Source: Giesbergeria sp. (GTDB lineage: Bacteria; Pseudomonadota; Gammaproteobacteria; Burkholderiales; Burkholderiaceae_C). From it: a stretch of DNA of 64,000 nt. Positions within the stretch are counted from its first letter, which is position 1. Each line of letters opens with the position of its first letter. Below, one piece after another: positions 37,001-46,584 of the stretch. The DNA is taken from assembly GCF_028686475.1 (NCBI RefSeq), contig NZ_JAQUCA010000015.1:1-64000 (forward strand). The letters are read 5' to 3'. The position numbers were made by a program, and so were the translations under genes. A model generated the notes under the pieces. That model saw only the letters and a program-made list of their open reading frames with translations, was not told where the DNA came from and did not search any database.

Positions 37001-37489
37001 CGCTGCCTCAAAGCAGGCAAAGAACCGGATTTATTGGCCCCCCTCTCGGCCACCACCGATATTAACCTACACGCCCCTGCTTTATTGCCCGATGATTACT
37101 GCGGCGATGTGCATTTACGCTTGTCGTTTTACAAAAAACTGGCTACCGCCAAAACTGCCGACAAAATTGATGCCCTGTTAGAAGAAATCATTGACCGGTT
37201 TGGCAAACTACCGCCACAAGCCCAAACCCTGTTGGACGTACACCGCCTGCGCGTACTCAGCCAGCCTTACGGCGTGACCAAGGTCGATGCGACACCCGGT
37301 GTCATCATCATCAGCTTTAAACCCCAGCCACCGATTGACCCGATGCGGATTATTGAGCTGGTACAAAAACACAAATACATCAAACTGGCGGGTAACGAAA
37401 AACTACGCATTGAACGCGCCCTACCCGACCCGAAGGAGCGCGCCCAAGTGGTGCGTGAGATTTTGCGCAGCTTGGGGCAACCGCTATAA
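34025..37489 (+). CDS. mfd: Transcription-repair coupling factor Mfd
   Basis: Mfd displaces RNA polymerase stalled at DNA damage and recruits UvrA. The 1154-residue protein has the UvrB-like N-terminus (PDWETLPYDTFSPHQDLISE) and an RNA-polymerase-interaction domain (IGDPVVHSQHGIGRYRGL). The RecG-like translocase follows, with P-loop CGDVGFGKTEVALRAAF, DEEH box IIDEEHRFGV, TATPIPRTMGMAL and QLRGRVGRS. The TRCF C-terminal domain closes it. The ATG at 34025 aligns with the family start; an in-frame GTG lies at 33968. Confidence 0.96.
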   Translation: MELPKLSPGKRFTLPRPVGSADALLLARLGQREQAAQRTTAIVTADASDAARLLDELAFFAPDLRCALFPDWETLPYDTFSPHQDLISERLATLWRIRQKSQDTGADVVIVPATTALYRLAPPSFMAGYTFHFKVGQKLDEAKFRAQLTLAGYNHVTQVVSPGEYAVRGGLMDLFPMGSLVPYRVDLFDDEIDSIRTFDPDSQRSLYPVPEVRLLPGREFPMDEPARAKFRSRWRELLDGDPTKSRIYKDMGNGVATAGIEYYLPLFFDDTATVFDYLGENATVVLHGDLEPVFQRFWQDTQERYRLVQGDPERPVLPPQALFLSAEQFYGQCKAHAQLALRPANDGNAATPGLQALPDVSVVRGAEEPLARLRAHIAQTTQRVLLLAESDGRRESLLDFLRAGKVQPVAFESLAAFAASTEPLGIATAALAVGFAWPAQGIDFVTETELFAAGTSVRRRKKQEQVSDVEALIKDLSELNIGDPVVHSQHGIGRYRGLINMDLGEKNADGSPALQEFLHLEYAAQAVLYVPVSQLHLISRYTGVSADEAPLHKLGSGQWEKAKRKAAEQVRDSAAELLNIYARRAAREGFAFRFHPQEYEEFANDFGFEETADQNAAIHAVIQDMISPRPMDRLVCGDVGFGKTEVALRAAFVAVTGGRQVALLAPTTLLAEQHYQTLVDRFAKWPVKIAEVSRFRSGKEISAAIKGIADGTVDIVVGTHKLLSESTQFKNLGLLIIDEEHRFGVRHKEQMKALRAEVDVLTLTATPIPRTMGMALEGLRDLSVIATAPQRRLAIKTFVRSENNGVIREAVLRELKRGGQCYFLHNEVETIENRRQKLLEILPEARIAIAHGQMPERDLEKVMRDFVAQRFNILLCSTIIETGIDVPTANTIIMSRADKFGLAQLHQLRGRVGRSHHQAYAYLMVPDVESLSKQAQQRLDAIQAMEELGSGFYLAMHDLEIRGAGEVLGENQSGNMMEIGFQLYNEMLSEAVRCLKAGKEPDLLAPLSATTDINLHAPALLPDDYCGDVHLRLSFYKKLATAKTADKIDALLEEIIDRFGKLPPQAQTLLDVHRLRVLSQPYGVTKVDATPGVIIISFKPQPPIDPMRIIELVQKHKYIKLAGNEKLRIERALPDPKERAQVVREILRSLGQPL

Positions 37490-37506
37490 ATCGGAAGGCC
37501 ACAGGC

Positions 37507-37546
37507 AAAAAAAGCCCGCCACCAAAAACAGGGGCGGGCTGATTTT
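37507..37546. terminator. Bidirectional terminator between mfd and rpoD
   Basis: AGCCCGCC (37513-37520) pairs with GGCGGGCT (37533-37540), with an A-run before and a T-run after, so it can stop both mfd (plus) and rpoD (minus). It sits in the 75-base gap between the two stops. Confidence 0.88.
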
Positions 37547-37564
37547 TCAATTTTAAGCGGGTAC

Positions 37565-40102
37565 TTACAGCGAATCAATAAAGCTACGCAATTTGTCTGA
37601 GCGGCTGGGGTGCTTGAGTTTACGCAGCGCCTTGGCTTCTATTTGTCGAATACGCTCGCGCGTGACATCAAACTGCTTGCCCACTTCTTCCAAAGTGTGG
37701 TCGGTGGACATTTCAATGCCAAAGCGCATCCGCAATACTTTGGCTTCGCGTGGGGTCAGGCCATCCAAAATATCCTTGACCACATCGCGCAAACCGGCTT
37801 GCATGGCGGCATCAATCGGGGCGGTATTGGCACCGTCTTCGATAAAGTCGCCCAAGTGGCTATCATCATCATCACCAATCGGGGTTTCCATCGAAATGGG
37901 TTCCTTGGCGATTTTCATGATTTTGCGAATTTTATCTTCCGGAATCTCCATTTTCTCGGCCAAGACGCTGGCATCAGGCTCAAAGCCAAATTCTTGCAAA
38001 TGCTGGCGCGAAATCCGGTTCATTTTGTTGATAGTCTCTATCATATGCACCGGAATCCGAATGGTACGCGCTTGGTCGGCAATGCTCCTTGTAATTGCTT
38101 GGCGAATCCACCAAGTAGCGTAGGTAGAGAATTTGTAACCCCGACGGTATTCAAATTTATCCACTGCCTTCATCAGACCAATATTGCCTTCTTGAATCAA
38201 GTCCAAGAACTGCAAACCTCGGTTGGTGTATTTTTTAGCAATCGAAATCACCAGGCGCAAATTGGCCTCAATCATTTCACGCTTGGCATTGCGCGAGGCT
38301 GCTTCACCCTCATTCATGCGCTTGTTGATGCCTTTAAGTTCTGATAGCGGCACCACAACGCGGGTTTGTAAGTTAATGAGCTTTTGTTGCAAATCTTGGA
38401 TGGGCGGGATATTGCGCGCCATAGTCGTACTCCAAGGCTTTCCAGCGTTGGCTTGCTTTTCTACCCATTGCAAATTGAGTAAATTGGCCGCAAACTCTTT
38501 GATAAAGGTTTCTTGCGGCATCCGGCATTTATCGACAATGATGCGGCGCAATTCGCGCTCTTTCTTGCGTACATCGTCCACTTGGGCGCGCACCATGTCG
38601 CACAGTTTTTCGATGGTTTTTGCAGTAAAGCGGATACTCATCAACTCAGCCGACAAGGCTTCTTGTACCTTCATGTAGGCTGGCGTGCCATAACCTTCTT
38701 TGTTGTAAATGACGTGGATTTGGTCGTACAGTTCGCGCAGCTTGTCAAAACGCTCTAGGGCTTGCTTTTTCAGCTCTTCTAGTTTTTTGGTCAGCGCTTT
38801 AGAGCCACCTTTGCCATCGTCATCGTCGGCTTCGTCAAACTCATCAAAATCTTCTTCGGCCACATAATCGTCGGCTTCGTTGGGATTAGAAAATCCATCG
38901 ACAATGCTGGAGATAACCACCTTGCCTTCGCGGATTTCTTCGCCCATCGTCAAAATTTCGGCAATCGTGGCGGGCGAGGCGCTAATCGCTTCCATCATCG
39001 CTTGCAAACCGCCTTCGATGCGCTTGGCAATTTCAATTTCACCTTCGCGCGTCAATAGTTCTACCGTGCCCATTTCGCGCATATACATACGCACCGGGTC
39101 GGTGGTACGGCCAAACTCGCTGTCCACGGTAGAGAGCGCTGCTTCGGCGGCTTCTTCGGCTTCTTCTTCGGTGGCGGCAGTTTGCGCGGTATTGGTCAGT
39201 AGCAGGGTTTCGGCATCGGGGGTTTGCTCATACACGGCCACGCCCATATCATTGAGCATGGCAATCACCACTTCTAGCGTTTCAGCGTCAATCAGCTTGT
39301 CGGGCAAGTGGTCAGAGATTTCGGCGTGCGTCAGGTAACCGCGTGTTTTACCCAGCTTAATCAGGGTCTTGAGGCGCGAGCGACGTTTGGCTAAATCTTC
39401 TTCAGATAAAACGGTTTCGTCGAGGCCAAATTCTTTCATCAAGGCGCGCTCTTTGGCCTTGCTGATTTTCATACGCAGCGGTTTGACCTTTTCTGCGTTG
39501 GGGGAGGTTTCGGCCTCGGCCTCCGTTTCTACTTCAGCCTCGGCTTCGCCTTCTAAATCGGCTTCAATGTCCGACAAATCTGCATCATCGGCAGAGTCTG
39601 TGCTGGCATTGGGTTTGGGTTTGCGGCCTCGTTTGGCGGCTGTTGGTGTTTTTTTGGCAGCAACACCAGCGGCTTCTACGATCTCTGCGGCTTCTGTAAG
39701 CTCTGTGGCGGCTTTGGCTGCTCTAGCGGGCCGCCCTGGGCGTTTTTTACTAGGCTCATTGGATTCGCTGGGGGCTACCGCAGCAGCAGCGGCGACCGCA
39801 GCAGCCAGCACTGGGGCCGCTGCAATGGGTTTGGCTGGGGCAACCACCACCACTTTGGGCACCACGGCTGGCTTGGGCGCAGCTACTTTTTTGGCGGCAA
39901 CAGGCTCAGGTTCTAGCGCTGCCGCCAGGGGTTTGAGTTGAATCGTTTTTTTCTTTTTGATAATCACTACCGGTGCTTCAGGCTCCAGCGCTGCCGCTAG
40001 GGGCTTGAGCTGAATGGTTTTTTTGGTAGTAACGGTGATGTCTTCTGGGGCGGGGGCAGGAGCGGCAGGCTTGGTCACGATGGTGGCTTTCTTGGGAAAC
40101 AC
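37565..40102 (-). CDS. rpoD: RNA polymerase primary sigma factor RpoD (sigma-70)
   Basis: The housekeeping sigma factor. Region 1.1 precedes [18 protein letters not shown] (region 1.2). A large acidic non-conserved insert and the core regions follow, with [32 protein letters not shown] and the region 4 helix-turn-helix [18 protein letters not shown]. The first ~200 residues are low-complexity Lys/Ala/Pro, with a [16 protein letters not shown] unit occurring twice. The start is uncertain: no ATG exists in this part. GTG codons at 40102 and 40078 are candidates (845 or 837 residues), the latter with a weak AAGAAAG upstream. It lies downstream of dnaG on the same strand. Confidence 0.93.
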   Translation of the reverse strand: MFPKKATIVTKPAAPAPAPEDITVTTKKTIQLKPLAAALEPEAPVVIIKKKKTIQLKPLAAALEPEPVAAKKVAAPKPAVVPKVVVVAPAKPIAAAPVLAAAVAAAAAVAPSESNEPSKKRPGRPARAAKAATELTEAAEIVEAAGVAAKKTPTAAKRGRKPKPNASTDSADDADLSDIEADLEGEAEAEVETEAEAETSPNAEKVKPLRMKISKAKERALMKEFGLDETVLSEEDLAKRRSRLKTLIKLGKTRGYLTHAEISDHLPDKLIDAETLEVVIAMLNDMGVAVYEQTPDAETLLLTNTAQTAATEEEAEEAAEAALSTVDSEFGRTTDPVRMYMREMGTVELLTREGEIEIAKRIEGGLQAMMEAISASPATIAEILTMGEEIREGKVVISSIVDGFSNPNEADDYVAEEDFDEFDEADDDDGKGGSKALTKKLEELKKQALERFDKLRELYDQIHVIYNKEGYGTPAYMKVQEALSAELMSIRFTAKTIEKLCDMVRAQVDDVRKKERELRRIIVDKCRMPQETFIKEFAANLLNLQWVEKQANAGKPWSTTMARNIPPIQDLQQKLINLQTRVVVPLSELKGINKRMNEGEAASRNAKREMIEANLRLVISIAKKYTNRGLQFLDLIQEGNIGLMKAVDKFEYRRGYKFSTYATWWIRQAITRSIADQARTIRIPVHMIETINKMNRISRQHLQEFGFEPDASVLAEKMEIPEDKIRKIMKIAKEPISMETPIGDDDDSHLGDFIEDGANTAPIDAAMQAGLRDVVKDILDGLTPREAKVLRMRFGIEMSTDHTLEEVGKQFDVTRERIRQIEAKALRKLKHPSRSDKLRSFIDSL

Positions 40103-40291
40103 AAAGACAAAAACCAGCGCCACGGCAACGGACGGCACGTTGCGGGCGAGTTTTGGCAGGTGGGGCAGAGCCCTAAGGGCAAGATGTCTGGGCGAACATT
40201 TGGTGTGCAGTCCTTGCGGTGCCAGGGGCGGTTGTGCGTGTGTGTCACGGTGGCCCAACCCGGAGGTGCTGCTGTCGCTCTTGCCGAAAAC

Positions 40292-40321
40292 TGTATATTG
40301 TACGACTTGGGTTTATTTCAA
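40292..40321 (-). promoter_or_regulatory. Candidate sigma-70 promoter for rpoD
   Basis: On the minus strand TTGAAA (40316-40321) and TATACA (40292-40297) are spaced by 18 bases, beginning at the very end of dnaG. It would give an rpoD leader of about 185 bases, in which I see no clear structure or conserved coding frame. Confidence 0.4.
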
Positions 40322-42186
40322 GGGGTATGGCGGTTTAATTTTTCTAGCAGATGGCGGCGGCGGGCTTCCAATTGCTGGTAATGCTGGATTTGGGTCGGGT
40401 CGTGTGCGGCCAGTGCCAGAGTTTGATTGGCTTGTTGCTTGATTTTTTCAAGCAGCAAGCGGTTGAGCAGGTCGCGCAACTCGGAGCGCCATTCGCTCAA
40501 CTCGCCTTCGGTTTGGGCATGGGAGCCGGTCATGAGTTGGTTTGCCAAGGCTTCGCAGGCGTGGCCGCGCAGGCGTTCGCGCAATACAGCCCAAGACAAA
40601 GCGCCATGCTCATGAAATTGCTCTTCTAGCCAAGCAAACAAGGGGCTATAAGGCGGGCCTAAAGCGTGTAGCACGTCCATATCTTCGTGCGAGAGTTCAT
40701 CCAAAAACTCCAAGTGCGATAGCAATAAGCGCGCGGCATGGTCGGCACGGCCCACCGACACGCTGGCTTTGGCCTTCCAAGCGGGCAAGCCCAGCGATGG
40801 CGCTTGTTTTTTTGCATAGCGTGGCGCAGTGGGGGCCTCTGCTGGCGATGCAGTCGCCGCTGCACTGTAACTGCCCGCACGGGCTTGGGCGCGTTTCCAA
40901 ACATCGAGCAAATCTGGCACTGGCAGCTGTGCTTGGGCTGCAATTTCGCCCAGCAATTGGCGCTTAAAGGCTCCATCGGGCAAGGCCCACCACAAAGGTC
41001 GGGCTTTGCTGCTCATGTGGGCGCGCCCTTCGGGGGTGGATAAATCGCATTGCTGCGCCGCGACTTCGCACAGCCACTGGCTCAGGGGTTGGGCCGTGGC
41101 CACCAAGTGGGCAAAGGCATCACTGCCTTGGCTGCGGATATAGCTGTCCGGGTCATGCTCGGGTGGCAGGAATAGAAATTTAATACTGTGGGTGTCGGTG
41201 GCATGGGGCAAAGCCGCCTCTAGTGCTTTGTGGGCGGCACGTTGACCCGCTGCATCGCCATCAAAGCTAAACACCACCGTCTCGGTAAAGCGAAACAGCT
41301 TGGCGATATGCTCCGGCGTACAGGCGGTGCCCAAGGTGGCCACGGTGTTGGCAAAGCCTAGCTGCGCCAAGGCCAACACATCCATATAGCCTTCGGTCAC
41401 CAGCACATAACCCTGTTCGCGGATGGCGGTGCGCGCCTCAAACAGGCCATAGAGTTCGCGCCCCTTGTGAAACACCGGGGTTTCGGGCGAATTGAGGTAT
41501 TTGGGTTTTTCGTCGCCCAACACGCGGCCACCAAAGCCGATACATTCGCCCTTGACGTTGCGAATCGGAAACATCAAGCGGTCACGAAAGCGGTCGTAAC
41601 GTTTGCCACCCTCTTCGGTGTGTACCACCACCAAGCCGCTTTCTTCTAGCAGCGCATCATCGTAATGTGGAAACACGCTGGCCAAGCTGCGCCAGCCCTC
41701 GGGGGCGTAGCCGACACCATAGGTGCGCGCTGTCTCGGGTGTTACGCCACGCGCGCGCAAATAGGCAATCGGGCGCTGCGCGCCGCGCAAATGCTGGCAA
41801 TAGGCTTGGGCCGCTTGCTCTAGCACTTCGGTCAGGGTGGCCTGTTTTTGCCGTTGGGCGCTTGCTTGGGCCTGCTGTTGCTGTGAGCGCTCATCTTCGG
41901 GCACTTGCAGCCCAGTTTGGCGCGCCAAGTCATGCACTGCCTCGACAAAGCCCATGCCGCCATGCTCCATCAAGAAGCTGATGGCATTACCGCTTTTGCT
42001 GCAACCAAAGCAATGGTAAAACTGCTTGGATGGACTGACACTGAACGAAGGTGATTTTTCGTCATGAAAAGGGCACAAGCCAAGGAAGTTGGCACCGCCC
42101 TTTTTTAGCTGCACATAGCGTCCGATGACCTCGACCACATCGACGCGCGCCAGTAGCTCTTGAACGAAAGAAGGGGGAATAGACAC
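40318..42186 (-). CDS. dnaG: DNA primase DnaG
   Basis: Synthesises RNA primers at the replication fork. The 622-residue protein has the zinc-binding domain (CPFHDEKSPSFSVSP, then FYHCFGCSKSGNAI). It continues with the RNA polymerase core (RFRDRLMFPIRNVKGECIGF), the Toprim motifs (VTEGYMDVLAL, FSFDGDAAGQRAA) and a C-terminal DnaB-binding helical domain. It lies upstream of rpoD, the core of the classic macromolecular-synthesis operon; rpsU is not adjacent. Confidence 0.96.
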   Translation of the reverse strand: MSIPPSFVQELLARVDVVEVIGRYVQLKKGGANFLGLCPFHDEKSPSFSVSPSKQFYHCFGCSKSGNAISFLMEHGGMGFVEAVHDLARQTGLQVPEDERSQQQQAQASAQRQKQATLTEVLEQAAQAYCQHLRGAQRPIAYLRARGVTPETARTYGVGYAPEGWRSLASVFPHYDDALLEESGLVVVHTEEGGKRYDRFRDRLMFPIRNVKGECIGFGGRVLGDEKPKYLNSPETPVFHKGRELYGLFEARTAIREQGYVLVTEGYMDVLALAQLGFANTVATLGTACTPEHIAKLFRFTETVVFSFDGDAAGQRAAHKALEAALPHATDTHSIKFLFLPPEHDPDSYIRSQGSDAFAHLVATAQPLSQWLCEVAAQQCDLSTPEGRAHMSSKARPLWWALPDGAFKRQLLGEIAAQAQLPVPDLLDVWKRAQARAGSYSAAATASPAEAPTAPRYAKKQAPSLGLPAWKAKASVSVGRADHAARLLLSHLEFLDELSHEDMDVLHALGPPYSPLFAWLEEQFHEHGALSWAVLRERLRGHACEALANQLMTGSHAQTEGELSEWRSELRDLLNRLLLEKIKQQANQTLALAAHDPTQIQHYQQLEARRRHLLEKLNRHTP

Positions 42187-42246
42187 CGGGCAGCTGGCTG
42201 TTTTGTTTCGGGTAGTGCAGCGATTGCCCTATGCTGCACAGAAAGA

Positions 42247-42338
42247 TGGTGCCTCGAGCCGGAATCGAACCGGCACGCCCCTTTTCAGGAAGCGGCGGAT
42301 TTTAAGTCCGCAGTGTCTACCAATTTCACCATCGAGGC
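42247..42338 (-). tRNA. tRNA-Leu (anticodon TAA)
   Basis: 92 bases with encoded CCA. Acceptor GCCTCGA pairs with TCGAGGC, the anticodon loop is CTTAAAA within GCGGA/TCCGC, and a long variable arm (CTTCCTGAAAAGGGG) marks it as class II. It is the last of four tRNAs on this strand. Confidence 0.95.
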
Positions 42339-42372
42339 CGCGTGCTGTGGCATGTACCACAGCCCACAAAAT

Positions 42373-42398
42373 AAAAGGGAAGCGTGGGCTTCCCTTTT
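42373..42398 (-). terminator. Hairpin between tRNA-Gly copy 1 and tRNA-Leu
   Basis: A perfect 11-base stem (AAAAGGGAAGC / GCTTCCCTTTT) with a four-base loop, eight bases after tRNA-Gly. The T-run makes it terminator-like in either direction. It is nearly identical to the hairpin after the other tRNA-Gly. Confidence 0.65.
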
Positions 42399-42406
42399 AT
42401 TGTATT

Positions 42407-42482
42407 TGGAGCGGGATAAGAGGCTCGAACTCTCGACCTATACCTTGGCAAGGTATCGCTCTACCAACTGAGCTAATCCCGC
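42407..42482 (-). tRNA. tRNA-Gly (anticodon GCC), copy 1
   Basis: 76 bases with encoded CCA. Acceptor GCGGGAT pairs with ATCCCGC, the anticodon loop is TTGCCAA, and the T-loop is GTTCGAG. It is identical to the copy at 42668-42743. Confidence 0.95.
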
Positions 42483-42543
42483 AGAGAACCACATTGTGTG
42501 TGGTTTTCAATTATAGCAGAGCTTTTGAAGGCTCTTCCAACTT

Positions 42544-42617
42544 TGGAGGCGCGGTCCGGAGTCGAACCGGACTAACCGGATTTGCAATCCGGGGCATAAC
42601 CGCTTTGCTACCGCGCC
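42544..42617 (-). tRNA. tRNA-Cys (anticodon GCA)
   Basis: 74 bases with encoded CCA. Acceptor GGCGCGG pairs with CCGCGCC, the anticodon loop is TTGCAAA, and the D-loop is GCAAAGCGGTTATGC. It is flanked on both sides by tRNA-Gly genes. Confidence 0.95.
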
Positions 42618-42632
42618 TCAGTATCCGAATAC

Positions 42633-42658
42633 AAAAGGGAAGCGCTTGCTTCCCTTTT
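42633..42658 (-). terminator. Hairpin between tRNA-Gly copy 2 and tRNA-Cys
   Basis: The same 11-base perfect stem as at 42373-42398, with a GCTT-type loop, nine bases after tRNA-Gly copy 2. The position relative to the tRNA is the same, suggesting that tRNA and hairpin were duplicated together. Confidence 0.65.
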
Positions 42659-42667
42659 GTGCCAATG

Positions 42668-42743
42668 TGGAGCGGGATAAGAGGCTCGAACTCTCGACCT
42701 ATACCTTGGCAAGGTATCGCTCTACCAACTGAGCTAATCCCGC
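42668..42743 (-). tRNA. tRNA-Gly (anticodon GCC), copy 2
   Basis: Identical in sequence to copy 1 across all 76 bases including CCA. It is the first tRNA of the cluster on the minus strand, downstream of lon. Confidence 0.95.
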
Positions 42744-42785
42744 GATTCCGAAATTATAGCAGCATTTTTTGCCTTGCAGGCAAAT

Positions 42786-45242
42786 TTAATGCTTTACGGC
42801 ACCTTTTCTGCCTCGGCTGCTGGGCGGTGCAATGGCGGCAGCGGCAGCGACGGCGGGCACGGGCGCATCGGCCAGCAAAGCAGGCGGCGCATCGGTGAGG
42901 GGCACAGGCTGGCGCTCTAGGGCAATCTCTAGCACCTTGTCAATCCAGCGCACCGGCACAATCTCTAGCCCATTTTTGACGTTGTCTGGAATCTCTTGCA
43001 AGTCCTTGACGTTTTCTTCGGGGATGAGTACCGTTTTGATGCCACCGCGCAAAGCGGCCAGCAGTTTTTCTTTCAGGCCACCAATCGCAGTGACTTCGCC
43101 GCGCAGGGTGATTTCACCCGTCATGGCGACATCGCCGCGCACCGGAATGCCGGTCAGGGCCGAGACAAAAGCCGTGGTCATGGCGGCACCCGCGCTGGGG
43201 CCATCTTTGGGCGTAGCACCATCGGGCACGTGGATATGCACGTCTTTTTTCTCGAAGGCTTCATCGCTAATGCCCAAGGCACGGGCGCGGCTACGCACCA
43301 CGGTGCGCGCTGTCTCGACCGATTCTTTCATTACATCGCCCAAGGAACCAGTGCGGGTGATAACCCCCTTGCCGGGCATGGTAGCGGCTTCGATGGTGAG
43401 TAAATCGCCGCCCACTTCCGTCCAGGCCAGCCCGACCACCTGACCGACTTGGTTTTGTTGCTCGGCACGGCCATAGCTGTATTTACGCACACCCAAATAA
43501 TCGGCCAAGTTATCGGCATTGACCAACACCGGCGCTTGCAGTTGCTTGAGCTGCAAACCCTTAATGACCTTGCGGCAAATTTTGGACAGCTCGCGCTCTA
43601 AGGAGCGCACACCCGCTTCGCGGGTGTAGTAGCGCACGATGTCGCGCACGGCGGACTCGTCGATACCCAGCTCTTCGGCTTTGACACCGTTGTTGCCAAA
43701 CTGCTTAGGAATCAGGTACTTGGTAGCGATGTTGGTTTTTTCGTCTTCGGTGTAACCCGAGAGGCGAATCACCTCCATGCGATCCAGCAACGCTGGCGGA
43801 ATGTTCATCGAGTTGGATGTCGCGACAAACATCACATCGCTCAAATCAAAATCGACTTCCACATAGTGGTCAGAAAATTTGTTGTTTTGCTCTGGGTCTA
43901 GCACTTCGAGCAGGGCGCTGGACGGGTCACCGCGAAAATCCGTGCCCAGTTTGTCGATTTCATCCAACAAAAACAAGGGGTTGCGCGCCCCAGCTTTGCC
44001 CAAACTTTGCAACACTTTGCCCGGCATAGCGCCGATATAGGTGCGACGGTGGCCACGAATTTCGGCTTCATCGCGCATACCGCCCAAGGCCATCCGCACG
44101 TATTTGCGCCCAGTGGCTTTGGCAATGGATTGCCCGAGCGAAGTTTTGCCTACGCCCGGTGGCCCGACCAAGCACAAAATCGGGGCCTTGACCTTGTCCA
44201 CGCGCTGCTGCACTGCAAGGTATTCCAAAATGCGGTCTTTGACCTTGTCGAGGCCGTAATGGTCTTCGTTGAGGACCGCTTCGGCGTTGCCCAAATCGTG
44301 TTTGACTTTGGTTTTTTTGCTCCAAGGCAGGCCCGTGAGTACGTCAATGTAGTTGCGTACCACGGTGGCTTCGGCGGACATGGGCGACATCAGTTTGAGC
44401 TTTTTCAGCTCGTTTTCGGCTTTTTTGCGCGCTTCCAACGGCATTCTGGCCAGCTGGATTTTTTTGTCCAGCTCTTCTAAGTCGGCACCGTCTTCACCTT
44501 CGCCCAGCTCTTTTTGAATCGCCTTGACTTGTTCGTTCAGGTAAAAATCGCGCTGATTTTTTTCCATCTGGCGCTTGACGCGCCCCCGGATTTTTTTATC
44601 GACATTGAGGATATCGACTTCGCGGTCCAGCTGCTCGAACAGGTTTTCTAGCCGGTCTTTGATGTCGGACAGGTCTAGCACCGCCTGTTTGTTCTCTAGC
44701 TTGAGTGGCAAATGGGCGGCAATGGTATCGGCCAAACGACCAGGGTCTTCGATGTTGGCGATAGAAGTGAGAATTTCGGGCGGGATTTTTTTGTTCAGCT
44801 TGACGTATTGGTCAAACTGCTGCATCACCGCACGGCGCAGGGCTTCAATTTCGCTGGGCTTGGCCGCTGTCAACTCCAACTCTACCGGCAACAGTGTGGC
44901 AGAAAAATGGGTTTGCACATCCTCAATTTTCTGCACCAAAGCACGCTGCAAGCCTTCTACCAGCACCTTGACGGTGCCATCGGGCAGTTTGAGCATTTGC
45001 AAGATGGTAGAGACGCAACCCACCTCGAACATATCGTCCACCGCAGGCTCATCTTTGGCGGCGGCTTTTTGGGCCACCAGCATGATGCGCCGGTCGGCCT
45101 CCATCGCCAGCTCTAGTGCTTTGATGCTTTTGGGCCGTCCGACAAACAGCGGGATGACCATGTGGGGAAAAACCACCACATCGCGCAAGGGCAACAGTGG
45201 CAGGTCAACGGAAATAGCGGGCAAGGGGGTGTGTCCAGACAT
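42786..45242 (-). CDS. lon: ATP-dependent protease Lon
   Basis: Degrades misfolded and regulatory proteins. The 818-residue protein has the N-terminal substrate domain (LPLLPLRDVVVFPHMVIPLF), the AAA+ module with GPPGVGKTSLGQSIA and FLLDEIDKLG, and the C-terminal protease with catalytic Ser (KDGPSAGAAM) and Lys (GGLKEKLLAA). An Ala/Pro tail extends the C-terminus slightly. The ATG at 45242 is 20 bases after the clpX stop, with GAGAA upstream. Confidence 0.97.
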   Translation of the reverse strand: MSGHTPLPAISVDLPLLPLRDVVVFPHMVIPLFVGRPKSIKALELAMEADRRIMLVAQKAAAKDEPAVDDMFEVGCVSTILQMLKLPDGTVKVLVEGLQRALVQKIEDVQTHFSATLLPVELELTAAKPSEIEALRRAVMQQFDQYVKLNKKIPPEILTSIANIEDPGRLADTIAAHLPLKLENKQAVLDLSDIKDRLENLFEQLDREVDILNVDKKIRGRVKRQMEKNQRDFYLNEQVKAIQKELGEGEDGADLEELDKKIQLARMPLEARKKAENELKKLKLMSPMSAEATVVRNYIDVLTGLPWSKKTKVKHDLGNAEAVLNEDHYGLDKVKDRILEYLAVQQRVDKVKAPILCLVGPPGVGKTSLGQSIAKATGRKYVRMALGGMRDEAEIRGHRRTYIGAMPGKVLQSLGKAGARNPLFLLDEIDKLGTDFRGDPSSALLEVLDPEQNNKFSDHYVEVDFDLSDVMFVATSNSMNIPPALLDRMEVIRLSGYTEDEKTNIATKYLIPKQFGNNGVKAEELGIDESAVRDIVRYYTREAGVRSLERELSKICRKVIKGLQLKQLQAPVLVNADNLADYLGVRKYSYGRAEQQNQVGQVVGLAWTEVGGDLLTIEAATMPGKGVITRTGSLGDVMKESVETARTVVRSRARALGISDEAFEKKDVHIHVPDGATPKDGPSAGAAMTTAFVSALTGIPVRGDVAMTGEITLRGEVTAIGGLKEKLLAALRGGIKTVLIPEENVKDLQEIPDNVKNGLEIVPVRWIDKVLEIALERQPVPLTDAPPALLADAPVPAVAAAAAIAPPSSRGRKGAVKH

Positions 45243-45262
45243 GGAAATTCTCAGATCAAGGC

Positions 45263-46525
45263 TCAAGCTTGCTTGGCAGCTTCGCGATAGACCAGCAGTG
45301 GCGGCTTGTTGTCGTCAATGGTCGATTCGTCTAGCACGACTTTATCGACGTTGCTCATGGTGGGCAGGTCGAACATGGTGCCAATCAGGGCTTGCTCCAA
45401 AATGGAACGCAGGCCACGCGCACCGGTTTTACGCGCCAAGGCTTTGCGCGCGATGGCTTTGAGGGCCGCCGGGCGGATTTCTAACTCGGCCCCTTCCATC
45501 GTGAGCAGTTTGCTGTATTGCTTGACCAGAGCGTTTTTCGGCTCGGTCAGGATTTGCACCAGCGCGTCTTCGCTCAGTTCGGCCAAGGCGGTAACCACCG
45601 GCATCCGACCCACCAACTCGGGGATGAGACCGAATTTAATCAAATCTTCGGGTTCAATCTCGGTGAAAACATCTGACAGCGAGCGCTGCTTTTTGCTACG
45701 CACCGCTGCGCCAAAACCGATGCCCGAGGCTTCGGTACGGTTCTCAATCACCTTCTCTAAGCCAGCAAAAGCCCCACCGCAGATGAACAGGATGTTGGTG
45801 GTGTCAATTTGCAAGAAATCTTGGTTCGGGTGCTTGCGTCCGCCTTGGGGCGGTACGCTGGCCATCGTGCCTTCAATCAGCTTGAGCAGCGCTTGCTGCA
45901 CGCCTTCGCCCGAGACATCGCGGGTGATGGAGGGGTTGTCGGCCTTGCGCGAGATTTTGTCGATTTCGTCGATATAGACAATGCCACGCTGGGCGCGTTC
46001 TACATCGTAATTGCAGCTTTGCAGCAGCTTGGCCACGATGTTTTCCACATCTTCGCCCACATAACCGGCTTCGGTCAGGGTGGTAGCATCGGCCATGACG
46101 AAGGGCACATCCAACATGCGCGCCAGCGTTTGCGCCAGCAGTGTTTTGCCCGAGCCGGTGGGGCCAATCAGCAAAATATTGCTTTTGGACAGTTCGACAT
46201 CGTCTTTGTGCGCCTTGTCTTTGTGGCGCAGGCGCTTGTAGTGGTTATAGACCGCCACGGCCAAGGTGCGCTTGGCGGTTTCTTGGCCAATGACATAGCT
46301 GTCGAGGTTGGCTTTGATTTCGGTGGGGGTGGGCAAATCACCGCGCGTCTCACGGCCCGTGTCGGCGGGCAACTCGTCACGGATAATTTCATTGCACAGG
46401 TCGATACACTCATCGCAGATGAAGACCGTTGGGCCGGCAATCAGCTTCTTTACCTCGTGCTGGCTTTTGCCACAGAAAGAACAGTAAAGGGGTTTTTCGC
46501 TGGGAGAGCCTTTTTTATCGGCCAT
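45263..46525 (-). CDS. clpX: ClpX, ATPase subunit of ClpXP
   Basis: Unfolds tagged proteins and feeds them to ClpP. The 420-residue protein has the four-cysteine zinc-binding domain ([19 protein letters not shown]), the P-loop [15 protein letters not shown], Walker [14 protein letters not shown] and the pore/ClpP loops. The ATG at 46525 aligns with the family start; the open frame reaches 46582 without support. It lies between clpP and lon, as in other proteobacteria. Confidence 0.97.
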   Translation of the reverse strand: MADKKGSPSEKPLYCSFCGKSQHEVKKLIAGPTVFICDECIDLCNEIIRDELPADTGRETRGDLPTPTEIKANLDSYVIGQETAKRTLAVAVYNHYKRLRHKDKAHKDDVELSKSNILLIGPTGSGKTLLAQTLARMLDVPFVMADATTLTEAGYVGEDVENIVAKLLQSCNYDVERAQRGIVYIDEIDKISRKADNPSITRDVSGEGVQQALLKLIEGTMASVPPQGGRKHPNQDFLQIDTTNILFICGGAFAGLEKVIENRTEASGIGFGAAVRSKKQRSLSDVFTEIEPEDLIKFGLIPELVGRMPVVTALAELSEDALVQILTEPKNALVKQYSKLLTMEGAELEIRPAALKAIARKALARKTGARGLRSILEQALIGTMFDLPTMSNVDKVVLDESTIDDNKPPLLVYREAAKQA

Positions 46526-46584
46526 GGGAGGAATGCCTTGTCTCGAGAATAAAGAAATGAATCGGCGATGATAACCAAACACAA

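Noticed and set aside
40103-40258. N-terminal extension of RpoD up to a TTG at 40258
   Set aside because: The extra 52 residues look like translated leader DNA (His/Pro/Arg-rich, unlike the Lys/Ala-rich sigma N-terminus) and the TTG has no supported ribosome-binding site.
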